A stretch of 64,000 nucleotides of DNA from CAWIKY01 sp963836905 (lineage in GTDB: Bacteria > Pseudomonadota > Alphaproteobacteria > Caulobacterales > Hyphomonadaceae): contig CAWIKY010000006.1 of NCBI GenBank assembly GCA_963836905.1, positions 1,116,001-1,180,000 of the forward strand. The letters run 5' to 3'. The first letter of the stretch is position 1; each line of letters starts with the position of its first letter. A program made the position numbers and the translations under genes. The notes under the pieces were generated by a model. The model was not told the DNA's origin. It was given only the letters and a program-made list of their open reading frames with translations, and did no database searches. This document shows, one piece after another, positions 55,362 to 64,000 of this stretch.

Positions 55362-55376
55362 TTAACGGGCGGTTAA
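55362..55376 (+). promoter_or_regulatory. CtrA-binding site 1 (TTAA-N7-TTAA)
   Basis: TTAA at 55362-55365 and TTAA at 55373-55376 are seven bases apart, the full Caulobacter-type CtrA consensus. It lies about 54 bases before the fliO start codon (on its upstream side) and 60 bases before flgB, in the divergent promoter region. Confidence 0.75.
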
Positions 55377-55405
55377 GGTCTGGCAATGGCGCCGACGCTT
55401 CATCG

Positions 55406-55420
55406 TTAAGCGACGCTTAA
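55406..55420 (+). promoter_or_regulatory. CtrA-binding site 2 (TTAA-N7-TTAA)
   Basis: TTAA at 55406-55409 and TTAA at 55417-55420, seven bases apart, followed by CC to match TTAAC(C). It ends two bases before the flgB ribosome-binding site (GGAGAGG, 55423-55429), so bound CtrA could block or position transcription of flgB. Confidence 0.75.
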
Positions 55421-55435
55421 CCGGAGAGGCTCATT

Positions 55436-55882
55436 TTGAGCGACATGAACTCAATCGGTGATCTTGGTGTCTTCCGCCTGCTCGATCAGCGTCTGGCCAT
55501 GCTTGGCCAGCGCCAGAAAACGGTCGCCGAGAACATCGCGAACGTGAATACGCCCGGCTTTATGCCACGTGATGTCGACATGGCGGCTTTCACAAAGCGT
55601 CAGGAGCGGTTGGCTGGCAACAAAGGCCTCTCTTCGTCCGCGCCGGGCGGCGCCGCGATGACCCAGACCGATAGCCGTCATTTGAGTGGAACGACTTCCG
55701 CAAAGCCGGCTGTGACCACGACAAAGTCCCCGGACAGTGAAACGACGATCGATGGCAATGCTGTCGTTGTCGAAGAACAGGTACTGCGGATGAATCAGAT
55801 CCGGACGGATTTCGATGCTGCGATGAGCCTGTACCAGAAAACGCTGTCCATGGTGCGAATGGCTGCGCGTGGGCCAAACTGA
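55436..55882 (+). CDS. flgB: flagellar basal-body rod protein FlgB
   Basis: Proximal rod subunit. 148 residues. The N-terminus has the conserved rod signature LGVFRLLDQRLAMLGQRQKTVAENIANVNTPGFM and the C-terminal VLRMNQIRTDFDAAMSLYQKTLSMVRMA helix. I take TTG at 55436, six bases after GGAGAGG; the ATG at 55445 is 15 bases after it and less likely. First gene of flgB-flgC-fliE. Confidence 0.95.
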   Translation: MSDMNSIGDLGVFRLLDQRLAMLGQRQKTVAENIANVNTPGFMPRDVDMAAFTKRQERLAGNKGLSSSAPGGAAMTQTDSRHLSGTTSAKPAVTTTKSPDSETTIDGNAVVVEEQVLRMNQIRTDFDAAMSLYQKTLSMVRMAARGPN

Positions 55883-55904
55883 TTTTTTGACGGGAGTTTG
55901 CTGA

Positions 55905-56323
55905 ATGGCATCCGATCTTTTCTCTGCGATGAATGCAGCTTCCACCGGCATGCGGGCGCAAACAGTACGCATACGGCTTGCTGCTGAAAATGTCGCCAAC
56001 GCGTCGTCTACCGGAGATACGCCGGGTGCCGATCCCTATCGTCGGACGAATGCCGGTATTTCTCCGACTATCTGGACCGCGAGTCCGGCGTTCGCGGCGT
56101 AAAGGTGGATCGGACCGTCGATGATCCGACCGCGTTCCCTGTGAAATACGATCCCAGCCATCCCGCTGCCGATGCGGGCGGGTATGTGAAGATGCCCAAC
56201 GTAAAATCACTCATAGAAATGAGCGACATGCGCGAAGCACAACGCGCTTACGAGGCCAATCTGAGCGTGATCGAGAATACCCGTAGCATGATCGGGCGGG
56301 CCCTTGATCTTCTCAAGCGCTGA
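55905..56323 (+). CDS. flgC: flagellar basal-body rod protein FlgC, frameshifted
   Basis: Rod subunit with FlgB. The first frame starts MASDLFSAMNAASTGMRAQTVRIRLAAENVANASS and DPYRRTNAGI, as in the family. A single T lost in the run GTATTTCTCC at about 56058-56062 then shifts it. The other frame goes on FSDYLDRESGVRGVKVDRTVDD and HPAADAGGYVKMPNVKSLIEMSDMREAQRAYEANL to 56323. With the T restored the product has about 139 residues, the normal length. A sequence error is more likely than a mutation. Confidence 0.9.
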
Positions 56324-56357
56324 TCGCAAACGTGATTGAACGAAAAGGGGATTTGGC

Positions 56358-56669
56358 ATGGCAATAGATTCGATGGGCGCTGCGCGCGCGTATCTCGATG
56401 CCGCGAACATGCTCGCCAAATCACCTGCCGGACCGGAAAAGTCCGATCAGGCTGGCGGGTTTGGTGCTATTCTCAGTCAAGGCCTGTCCGCGGTCTCCGG
56501 TGCCGCTCAAACCACCGAGATGGCTGCGACCCAGACCGCGATGGGACGTGCTGATCTGGTAGACGTTGTGACGGCGGTAGCCGCAGCGGAGGCGACGCTC
56601 GAAACGGTGGTGTCTGTCCGTGATCAGGTCATCAAGGCCTATCAGGAAATCATGCGGATGCCGGTCTAA
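56358..56669 (+). CDS. fliE: flagellar hook-basal body protein FliE
   Basis: Joins the MS ring to the rod. 103 residues. The C-terminal helical pair (DVVTAVAAAEATLETVVSVRDQVIKAYQEIMRMPV) is diagnostic; the N-terminus is less conserved, as usual. Follows flgC by 34 bases, with GGGGATTTGGC as a possible ribosome-binding site. Confidence 0.94.
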   Translation: MAIDSMGAARAYLDAANMLAKSPAGPEKSDQAGGFGAILSQGLSAVSGAAQTTEMAATQTAMGRADLVDVVTAVAAAEATLETVVSVRDQVIKAYQEIMRMPV

Positions 56670-56683
56670 TGCTTGCTCTGTGA

Positions 56684-56709
56684 GCCGGGAGCGAAGCATC
56701 GATCCGGGA
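56684..56709. repeat. REP-like short palindrome
   Basis: CCGGGAGCGAAGCATCGATCC and the following GGG resemble the CCCGGACGAGCGAAGCGATGA palindromes of the 587-bp tandem repeat (near 49200 and 49790). It is a short hairpin with CCGG/CCGG arms in the fliE-exoD intergenic region. Confidence 0.5.
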
Positions 56710-56802
56710 CATCACTTTCGCGAATGAGTTTTGTCGGCTCAGCGGAACCTGCAGGCGAGGTCCCGGTTCCTCAATGGCAAGTCGGACGCGACGGAGCCAT
56801 TT

Positions 56803-57459
56803 ATGTCCAGCCAAACCGATTCGAAAGAGTCTGGTGACCAAGGGGACCAGAATGCGGATGACAATTCTCATCCGCTTGAAATGGTGCTGCAGAAAACAAT
56901 AGAGGATTCAGAGGGCAAAGACGTGACCCTCCGGGACATTCTTCGCATTTTTGGCAGCCGGTCTTTTGGACCAGTGTTTACGATCCTTGGGCTTTTCGCC
57001 GGACTGCCGCCAATGGGCGCGATTCCCGGTATCCCGGCAGCCGTCGGTGTCGTTATTCTCTTGTTCTCCCTGCAGGTGGTTTTCGGGCGGTCTCATATTT
57101 GGACGCCCTCTTTCATCGGTGAATTGTCTGTAGAGCGCAGCAAGCTCAAAAAGGCGTACGACAAGGCAGGAACCGTTTTGCGGATGGTGGACGGGCTGGT
57201 TACAGAGCGACTGACCTGGGCAACTGGTGGCGCGATGGATTACGTTGCTGCGATTGTTGTCAGCGTGCTGGCGCTCAGTCTCATCCCCTTGGAAGTCGTA
57301 CCCTTTGCCGTTGGCATACCGGCGGCCGCCATCACACTGATCGGTCTCGCCGTACTTGCGCGTGATGGATTGCTGATGCTGATTGCACTGTCCCTCACGC
57401 TGGTCAGCTTTTACGTCATGATCACCATGACGCCTGTTACAGATTGGTTATTCGGATGA
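56803..57459 (+). CDS. ExoD-family membrane protein
   Basis: A 218-residue protein with about five membrane helices and a hydrophilic acidic N-terminus (residues 1-45). The family core is DILRIFGSRSFGPVFTILGLFAGLPPMGAIPGIPAAVGVVILLFSLQVVFGR near 50-100, and the C-terminal VVPFAVGIPAAAITLIGLAVLARDGLLMLIAL. ExoD was found as an exopolysaccharide gene in rhizobia; its biochemistry is unknown. The start at ATG 56803 follows CGGAG. Its end overlaps the converging Crp/Fnr gene by 12 bases. Confidence 0.88.
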   Translation: MSSQTDSKESGDQGDQNADDNSHPLEMVLQKTIEDSEGKDVTLRDILRIFGSRSFGPVFTILGLFAGLPPMGAIPGIPAAVGVVILLFSLQVVFGRSHIWTPSFIGELSVERSKLKKAYDKAGTVLRMVDGLVTERLTWATGGAMDYVAAIVVSVLALSLIPLEVVPFAVGIPAAAITLIGLAVLARDGLLMLIALSLTLVSFYVMITMTPVTDWLFG

Positions 57460-58206
57460 CGCTGATCGCTGGGGTAACCATTCAATGTTAAGCTTGGTGT
57501 ACCGGTCAACGAAATCTGTCAGTGCTTCGAGGCCGGCCCGGTCTTCGATCTTGATGAAGTTCTTGTGGCGACTGATCAGCCGCATGTCTTCGAGTTTTGA
57601 AAGCGTCCGGCTCACGTGAATGTTTGTCAAACCTGTCACGTCACCGATGTCGGTCTGGTTCAAGGGGCATTGAAACTGGTCGCGCAAGTGACCGTTCATG
57701 AGGCGGAGACGCGCAAGCGTCTGAAGAATGAACTGAGCAATCTTGCCCAGCGCATCATTGCGCGCGATGATCTGGACACGGTCCTGCAGGATCGCCTGAT
57801 CGATCATCGCAACCGTCATGAACATAGCCGAAAGGCGAGGAGATTTTTCGAAGATGTCGGTGAGGCCTTCCCGCGGAAAAGGACACACCAGCCCGCGCGT
57901 GATCGTCCGACTACGATGAAACGGGGCCTGAAAAGGGACATGGCCAACGCCTATGATGTCGCCCGGCAAATGAATGTGCGTGATGAACCGCTTCCCGCTA
58001 ACGCCAATGGCTTCCGTGATGGCCCAGCCTTTCCGCAACACGTAGAGACAGTCGACCGGTTTGTTTGCTTCGAACAGCCAGTAGTCGGCGGGGACCTCAA
58101 GTTCGTCGTCTTCGAGTCTCGACAAGAGTTGCCTGTCGGAAGGCTCGATAGGGCCAAAGGGCTTGAGCCTTTCGGCGAGGCAGGTTTCTGGATTAGAATT
58201 GGTCAT
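57448..58206 (-). CDS. Crp/Fnr-family transcriptional regulator
   Basis: A 252-residue regulator with an N-terminal cyclic-nucleotide-binding fold (residues about 30-140; YWLFEANKPVDCLYVLRKGWAITEAI) and a C-terminal winged helix-turn-helix, NQTDIGDVTGLTNIHVSRTLSKLEDMRLI (about 185-215). The four N-terminal Cys of FNR are absent, so it does not hold an iron-sulfur cluster of that type; FixK/Crp-like sensing or none is likely. It is divergent from the TerC gene, 152 bases away. Confidence 0.92.
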   Translation of the reverse strand: MTNSNPETCLAERLKPFGPIEPSDRQLLSRLEDDELEVPADYWLFEANKPVDCLYVLRKGWAITEAIGVSGKRFITHIHLPGDIIGVGHVPFQAPFHRSRTITRGLVCPFPREGLTDIFEKSPRLSAMFMTVAMIDQAILQDRVQIIARNDALGKIAQFILQTLARLRLMNGHLRDQFQCPLNQTDIGDVTGLTNIHVSRTLSKLEDMRLISRHKNFIKIEDRAGLEALTDFVDRYTKLNIEWLPQRSASSE

Positions 58207-58358
58207 ATCTATGTTGGATTAATAGCGCGCAAAACAAACGCAAGCGGGCTTAGTTAACATATGTTACGCGCAAGTCTCTTCGAAGTTGCGGAATTGAAGG
58301 TAATCAGGTCTTTGCTGTGGAACTCACCTAAACCGGTAGCAAGAAAGCAGGAATAACG

Positions 58359-59270
58359 ATGGCAGAACTTTTTACCGTATCGGGCGCGTTCACGCTGCTG
58401 ATGCTGATCCTGTTGCAAGCCGTGCTCGGCTTCGACAACCTGCTCTACATCTCGATCGAATCGAAACGTGTCGGCGAGGAGGGCGGAAAAGCCAGTCTGG
58501 TCCGACGGTGGGGAATCATTCTGGCGGTAGCATTCCGGATCATCCTTCTGATTATCATCGTCAACCTGTTCACGTTTCTGGCCGCGCCGTTTCTGGCGTT
58601 CGATCTGCCGGGCATCTTCAAGATAGAGATGAACCTTCAGGCCCTCGTGACGCTCATCGGCGGTGGCTTCATCATATACACTGCGGTGAAGGAAATCTCC
58701 CATATGCTGACCAGTGATGAACTGGAGCATGGAGGCGACGGCAAGAAGAAATCGGTCGTTCAGGCAATCGCCATGATCGTGGCGATGAACCTTGTTTTCT
58801 CGTTCGACTCAATTCTGTCGGCGATGGCGATTGCAAGCGTCACGACCACCAATGCCGCCGGTGAGATCACCAAGGAATATCAGGTCTGGATTATGGCGGT
58901 GGCCATCATCATTTCCGGCATAGGGATGGTGTTGCTGGCCGACACCGTAGCGGATTTCCTGAAGAAGAACCGGATGTATGAGGTGCTCGGCCTTTTCATC
59001 CTGTTCATTGTCGGCGCATTGCTGGTCTCAGAGGGTGGCCATCTCGCCCATCTGACCGTCTTCGGATATGAAATCGAGGCGATCCAGAAATCGACTTTCT
59101 ATCTCGTGGTGTTCGTGCTGGTCGTGACCGACATTATTTCGACGAGCTATCAAAAGCGGCTGTGGAAAGAACGCGAACGGGTGTTGCTCGAGCAGGGGCG
59201 GTTGCGGGAAGCGGCCAATGCCGCGGAGAAGGCGGAAAAGGGTAGCGGTCTGCTGGGCCCAAACCCCTGA
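58359..59270 (+). CDS. TerC/YoaE-family integral membrane protein
   Basis: A 303-residue protein with about eight membrane helices. The signature Asp residues are in VLGFDNLLYISIES near residue 25 and VFSFDSILSAMAIA near 155, as in TerC and Alx. These proteins export manganese or protect from metals or tellurite. The cytoplasmic loop DELEHGGDGKKKSV and the charged C-terminus (SYQKRLWKERERVLLEQGRLREAANAAE) are soluble. No yybP-ykoY (manganese) riboswitch is seen upstream. A GCAGGA ribosome-binding site precedes ATG 58359. Confidence 0.92.
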   Translation: MAELFTVSGAFTLLMLILLQAVLGFDNLLYISIESKRVGEEGGKASLVRRWGIILAVAFRIILLIIIVNLFTFLAAPFLAFDLPGIFKIEMNLQALVTLIGGGFIIYTAVKEISHMLTSDELEHGGDGKKKSVVQAIAMIVAMNLVFSFDSILSAMAIASVTTTNAAGEITKEYQVWIMAVAIIISGIGMVLLADTVADFLKKNRMYEVLGLFILFIVGALLVSEGGHLAHLTVFGYEIEAIQKSTFYLVVFVLVVTDIISTSYQKRLWKERERVLLEQGRLREAANAAEKAEKGSGLLGPNP

Positions 59271-59316
59271 TGCGACCTGCGCGGTCGAGCAACCCGACGA
59301 GACGAATTCGTATCCG

Positions 59317-60324
59317 ATGAAGATCGCCGGCGTCCTGGTATCGCTTTGCATTGTTTCTATTGCGTCATGCGACCGCGTGCGGTTCCCGGGACTGGAGAGC
59401 GAAGAGGCTTTCAAGGCCGAAGAAGCCGTGATCTTCGAGACGGGGCCGAACGCCGCCTCAAGTCTTTCGGTACTCAACGCGGAATCCTGCGGGCCGGACC
59501 TTGCAGCGGAGGCAACGGCGACCCTGGCCGAGCGGATTTCATCCAGGCTTGGCAATGACGGAGTTGACGGTGGTACGCCCGCGGGACGCCTGCGTCGTAC
59601 GGCGCTCGATGATCTTCCCGGAATCGTTAAGCTTGAACCGGAGACGGATATCGGGCGCGGCCGTGTTTCAAAGGGTCATTGTTCGGCGACCCGGATCGCG
59701 CCGCACTGGTTTGTTACTGCCGCCCATTGTGTCAAAGGCGATTATGACCGGCTGATCCTACGTGCTGGCGGCGCGAGGCTTTCCGCGCCTGAAACCCGCG
59801 ACGTTCTCGTCGATTTTGCAGTTTGCCATTCCGGCTACGGGTTTCTGGAAAACCGCTATGCAAACGACATTGCGCTGATGCGGATTTCTGAAAAGACCGT
59901 GATGGAAGTCACGGATATTCCGCAAGCTGTATGGGGCCGCGTGACGGACGTATTTGGACCGGACACGTATCCTGAAGCGACTGTTGGAGGATGGGGGCTG
60001 ACGCAATATGGCGGCGACCTGTCAGATGACTTGCAAAAGACTACCCTTTATATCTCCCGGGTCGGTCCAGCGCAGATCAGTCTTGCGAGCTCTGCAGGTC
60101 GCGGGCCCTGCATCGGAGATAGCGGCGGGCCGCTTTTCGTACGTGACGGTGAGAATGGTCTCGTCCTCATGGGGGTCTTGTCGACCGTCGCGGAAAACCG
60201 GACGGGTGGGCTGTGTGCGGGCGAGTATCAGTCGGTCTATACCAATCTGGTCGGTTTTTCGGACTGGCTGACGGATGTAATGGCGACGTGCGATGCCACG
60301 CCGGGCATCTGCCGACCATCCTAG
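59317..60324 (+). CDS. trypsin-like serine protease, predicted lipoprotein
   Basis: A 335-residue S1 protease. The N-terminus is MKIAGVLVSLCIVSIASC, a lipoprotein signal with Cys at 18; the frame extends 33 codons upstream, but that start would destroy the signal. The catalytic triad is present: His in FVTAAHCVKG near 140, Asp in ANDIALMRIS near 192, Ser in CIGDSGGPLF near 269. Between residues 20 and 115 lies a region with no match, perhaps a propeptide. It should act at the outer face of a membrane. Follows the TerC gene by 46 bases. Confidence 0.9.
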   Translation: MKIAGVLVSLCIVSIASCDRVRFPGLESEEAFKAEEAVIFETGPNAASSLSVLNAESCGPDLAAEATATLAERISSRLGNDGVDGGTPAGRLRRTALDDLPGIVKLEPETDIGRGRVSKGHCSATRIAPHWFVTAAHCVKGDYDRLILRAGGARLSAPETRDVLVDFAVCHSGYGFLENRYANDIALMRISEKTVMEVTDIPQAVWGRVTDVFGPDTYPEATVGGWGLTQYGGDLSDDLQKTTLYISRVGPAQISLASSAGRGPCIGDSGGPLFVRDGENGLVLMGVLSTVAENRTGGLCAGEYQSVYTNLVGFSDWLTDVMATCDATPGICRPS

Positions 60325-60403
60325 CAAATGAACTATTTTTAAGCTGACACCTGAAGACGCTCCATACTAAATGGATATCGAAAAACGATAAGGAACGGTC
60401 TTC

Positions 60404-61300
60404 ATGAAACGTGTCTCGCTTGCCGCTATCTCCGCTTTCAGTCTTGGCGCTTCTTCTTTTGGGTCTGTCTCCACGGCTCAAACCCCATTGGCAGGCGGTT
60501 CTGAAGAGAGCTCTTTCGTAGTCGAAGTGGCACGCTTCATCGGTACCATCGAGATCAAGCGCGGCACGCGGCTGGATTACAGCTATGAGCCCGGAACGGT
60601 TGGATTTGATCAGCCAAAGGCCAACGTCACGACCAATGAATTGAGGTTGGACGGCGGGCACCGTTCGGGTCCGAACCAGTGCAGGCAGAATAATAACAGG
60701 CTCCGATTTCGAATGGAGGGCGGAAAGCTGAAACCCTCTCAAGACTTTCCCCGCCTTACCGTCACCGTGCCTGACGATGTTTCGGTGGTCGTCGAACTGC
60801 TTGGCGGTCAGGCCGATTTGGGAGACATCGGAGCGTTGGACGTCTCTTTGAACGGGTGTGGCAGGGTCGATTTCGGCAGCGTGCTACGGACGGCAAATAT
60901 CAATCTGAAGGGCTCCGGCGACATCGAGGGCGATACGGCCAGTTCGGCGAAGATCAAACTTGACGGATCAGGCGACATTTCGCTCGATTACGTATCTGGG
61001 GACGTAAGTGCCGATCTGACAGGCTCCGGAGACATTGTCGTTGAAAGGATGTCCGGCAGTCTGGATGCGAAGCTACGCGGTTCCGGCGATATCACGGTCG
61101 ATGAGGGAGACCTGAAAGACATCGCCGCAGACCTCACTGGATCGGGTGACATATCGTTCAATGGAAGCGCCGAGACGGTTTCGGTCTTGCTTAAGGGGTC
61201 CGGTGACGTGTATGTGGCGCGATCAACGGGGAACGTGTCTGTAAGCCGTTCCGGATCCGGCGATGTACGTATTGCAGACCGTCGCTATCAAGATGACTGA
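60404..61300 (+). CDS. exported DUF2807 (GIN-domain) adhesin-like beta-helix protein
   Basis: A 298-residue protein with a signal peptide (MKRVSLAAISAFSLGA to STAQ). The DUF2807 part (about 100-298) is a right-handed beta-helix with seven xGSGD(I/V) turns spaced about 20 residues: KGSGDIEGD, DGSGDISLD, TGSGDIVVE, RGSGDITVD, TGSGDISFN, KGSGDVYVA, SGSGDVRIA. Proteins of this type are annotated as putative autotransporter adhesins, but no translocation barrel is present, and the role is unproven. The tuf gene begins 18 bases after the stop. Confidence 0.9.
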   Translation: MKRVSLAAISAFSLGASSFGSVSTAQTPLAGGSEESSFVVEVARFIGTIEIKRGTRLDYSYEPGTVGFDQPKANVTTNELRLDGGHRSGPNQCRQNNNRLRFRMEGGKLKPSQDFPRLTVTVPDDVSVVVELLGGQADLGDIGALDVSLNGCGRVDFGSVLRTANINLKGSGDIEGDTASSAKIKLDGSGDISLDYVSGDVSADLTGSGDIVVERMSGSLDAKLRGSGDITVDEGDLKDIAADLTGSGDISFNGSAETVSVLLKGSGDVYVARSTGNVSVSRSGSGDVRIADRRYQDD

Positions 61301-61318
61301 ATGAGGAAATGAGAGACC

Positions 61319-62497
<1,179 letters not shown>

Positions 62498-62512
<15 letters not shown>

Positions 62513-62627
62513 GCGACGGTCGTCTGGAAACGCCCAGCCGGAAAGCATCGAAGATCGTCGCGTAAGCGACGGTCGTCTGGAAACGCCCAGCCGAAAAGCG
62601 TCCAAGATCGTCGCGTAAGCGACGGTC
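62498..62627 (+). repeat. 53-bp tandem repeat of the tuf 3' end, three copies of the core
   Basis: The 24-base core, which in copy 1 codes Lys-Ile-Val-Ala-stop of EF-Tu and goes on into GCGACGGTC, occurs at 62498, 62551 and 62604, exactly 53 bases apart. The spacer GTCTGGAAACGCCCAGCCG is repeated twice with a few changes. Inside each core CGTCGC-GTAA-GCGACG is a perfect hairpin around the stop codon or its copy. Confidence 0.9.
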
Positions 62628-62649
62628 CTTGAGACGAACACATCACAAA

Positions 62650-62677
62650 AGCTCCGGCCTCACCGCCGGGGCTTTTT
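62650..62677 (+). terminator. rho-independent terminator of tuf
   Basis: AGCTCCGGC (62650-62658) pairs with GCCGGGGCT (62665-62673) with one T:G pair, followed by TTTTT. It lies after the tuf repeats and before the converging glsA. Confidence 0.85.
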
Positions 62678-62761
62678 GCATTCCAGCGTTCCGTAAATTG
62701 CTTTTGCGCGGGACAAATCACTTGTGTGCTGTCGTGGCTGTCTGCGCGAAGACATCACATA

Positions 62762-63685
62762 TCAAAAAATCGACCAGTCCATTTCGCGGGACATTGTCTC
62801 AAGGGCGCGGGTCCCGAGCAGCGAGTTTCCAACGTCGTTCAGACCCGGCGACCAGACCACGATGGCGGCAGTTTCGGGTACGATGCAGAGAATGCCACCA
62901 CCAACTCCGCTCTTTCCGGGTAGGCCCACGCGGAAAGCAAAGTCACCGCTGGCATCATAATGGCCGCACGTCAGCATGAGGGCATTGATGCGCCGCGCCT
63001 GATAGCCGGGGATACACGGATGATTGCCGCGTGGATCCACACCGTCATTTGCCAGAAACAGTCCCGCATGCGCGAGCTGACGCGTCGACATGGCAATCGA
63101 GCATTGGTGGAAATATCCGTTCAGGACAGCATCGACGTTTGTCTGGATATTTCCGAACCCGGCAAGAAAGTTGGCCAGGCTGCGGTTGCGAAATCCGGTG
63201 GCAGCTTCGGAAGTACGCACCTCTTCGTCGTAGCTGATTGCGTTGTCGCCGGCACGTTCGTGCATCCATTGCAGAAAATTGCGCGGCATGTCTCCGTCGG
63301 GCGTATGCTGGATGTATTCATCAGTTACGACCAATGCACCCGCGTTGATGAACGGGTTTCGCGGTATCCCTTTTTCCCGTTCAAGCTGGACGATCGAGTT
63401 GAAGGGATCGCCTGAAGGCTCGCGTCCGATCCGCTTCCAGAGATCGTCTCCGAACTCGTCCAGAACGCGGGTAAGCGTGAAGACCTTGGAGATACTCTGG
63501 ACGGAGAAGGGCTCCTCGGAGTCGCCGGTACTGACCGTCTGTCCATCCACCGTGGCGATGGTGATCGCAAACTTCCTTGGGTCGACATTGGCGAGTGCCG
63601 GAATGTAATCGGCAACCTTTCCGGCGCCGAAATCAGGCTTGAGGGCTTTACGGGTCTCATCGACCAATTTCTGAAGTGACGTCAT
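62762..63685 (-). CDS. glsA: glutaminase
   Basis: Hydrolyses glutamine to glutamate and ammonia; serine-hydrolase fold related to beta-lactamases. 307 residues from ATG 63685 (MTSLQKLVDE). The catalytic Ser-x-x-Lys is in FSVQSISKVFTL near residue 64; GDPFNSIVQLE and NPFINAGALVV near 110, and GKSGVGGGIL near 255 complete the active site. The upstream frame (28 codons) shows no likeness. Converges on tuf. Confidence 0.95.
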   Translation of the reverse strand: MTSLQKLVDETRKALKPDFGAGKVADYIPALANVDPRKFAITIATVDGQTVSTGDSEEPFSVQSISKVFTLTRVLDEFGDDLWKRIGREPSGDPFNSIVQLEREKGIPRNPFINAGALVVTDEYIQHTPDGDMPRNFLQWMHERAGDNAISYDEEVRTSEAATGFRNRSLANFLAGFGNIQTNVDAVLNGYFHQCSIAMSTRQLAHAGLFLANDGVDPRGNHPCIPGYQARRINALMLTCGHYDASGDFAFRVGLPGKSGVGGGILCIVPETAAIVVWSPGLNDVGNSLLGTRALETMSREMDWSIF

Positions 63686-63786
63686 TGATAATCTTGCCCT
63701 TGCGTCGCCGCGAACTGGAAAGCGCGGCATTGCGCCTGTTCCCAACCGGACCTCGAAGCCCCATAGCATTCCGACAAGGAGTTTAC

Positions 63787-64000
63787 ATGCGAATTGCGTT
63801 TCTGGGTGATGTGGTCGGCCGGGCCGGTCGAACGGTTATCATCGACGAGCTTGCCGGGCTGCGAACGCGGTTGGCACTCGACTTCGTCATCATCAATGCG
63901 GAGAACGCTGCCGGTGGTTTCGGATTGAGCGAGAAGCTGGCTGAAGACCTGTTCGCTGCCGGGGCCGATTGCCTGACTTTGGGTAATCATGCCTGGGATC
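63787..64000 (+). CDS. YmdB-family metallophosphoesterase (partial, runs off the window)
   Basis: Only the first ~71 residues are present. MRIAFLGDVVGRAGR, FVIINAENAAGGFGLSEKLAEDLFAAG and LTLGNHAWD are the opening metal-binding motifs (GDVVG, NxENxxGG, GNHxWD) of the TIGR00282/YmdB group, which cleave 2',3'-cAMP in some bacteria. The gene extends beyond base 64000. Confidence 0.92.
   Translation, partial: MRIAFLGDVVGRAGRTVIIDELAGLRTRLALDFVIINAENAAGGFGLSEKLAEDLFAAGADCLTLGNHAWD

Noticed and set aside
58207..58358. Manganese (yybP-ykoY) riboswitch before the TerC gene
   Set aside because: The expected paired GGGGAGUAGC-type and CCGACCGCCC-type elements are not visible in this 152-base region.

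Overview
The window comes from an alphaproteobacterial chromosome. The marks of that class are a DUF2066 - HdaA - polyphosphate kinase - exopolyphosphatase block, an NDUFA12-type complex I accessory subunit next to mlaD and a DUF2155 gene, an aroQ-accB-accC-aat run, an SRP RNA-dnaX-ybaB-recR run, and two perfect TTAA-N7-TTAA (CtrA-type) sites in the divergent fliO/flgB promoter region. A flagellated, aerobic, probably aquatic member of the Caulobacterales / Maricaulales (Hyphomonadaceae-like) is my best guess; the family is an inference and no marker gene here settles it.

Layout. 0-8.4 kb: aspS, a secreted pentapeptide-repeat protein, a GT4 glycosyltransferase, bifunctional putA and a closely coupled EAL phosphodiesterase. 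8.4-13.4 kb: lipid and small-molecule genes (MAPEG, two thioesterases, an acyl-CoA ligase, a glycerophosphodiesterase, an SDR). 13.4-22.7 kb: purM-purN, then DUF2066, hdaA, ppk, ppx and an ABC-F ATPase. 22.7-30 kb: a Baeyer-Villiger-type monooxygenase, thiS-thiG, aroQ-accB-accC-aat, DUF2155-mlaD-NDUFA12 and tRNA-Ser(GCU). 30-46 kb: an accessory block with a PQQ dehydrogenase, a PD40 protein, regulators, a transporter, a TonB-dependent receptor with a PepSY protein, and four genes that look truly decayed. 46-54 kb: rplS, trmD, pheA, a YHS protein, a 1.2-kb tandem intergenic repeat, nudC, SRP RNA, dnaX-ybaB-recR. 54-58 kb: fliP-fliO and flgB-flgC-fliE diverging, an ExoD-like protein and a Crp/Fnr regulator. 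58-64 kb: a TerC-family protein, a trypsin-like lipoprotein, a DUF2807 adhesin-like protein, tuf with a repeated 3' end, glsA and the start of a YmdB-family phosphodiesterase.

Two kinds of broken gene occur. Seven genes (a hotdog thioesterase, the acyl-CoA ligase, ppk, ppx, the PepSY protein, dnaX, flgC) each carry one single-base indel. Some of these are essential or motility genes, so sequencing or assembly error is the likeliest cause. In the accessory block three genes have in-frame stop codons (TetR, DUF6624, a lipoprotein) and one SDR has lost its middle; these look more like real decay. The observations I would follow first are the paired CtrA sites, the tuf stop-codon tandem repeat, the 587-bp intergenic duplication, and the putA-EAL pairing, which would link proline use to cyclic-di-GMP.
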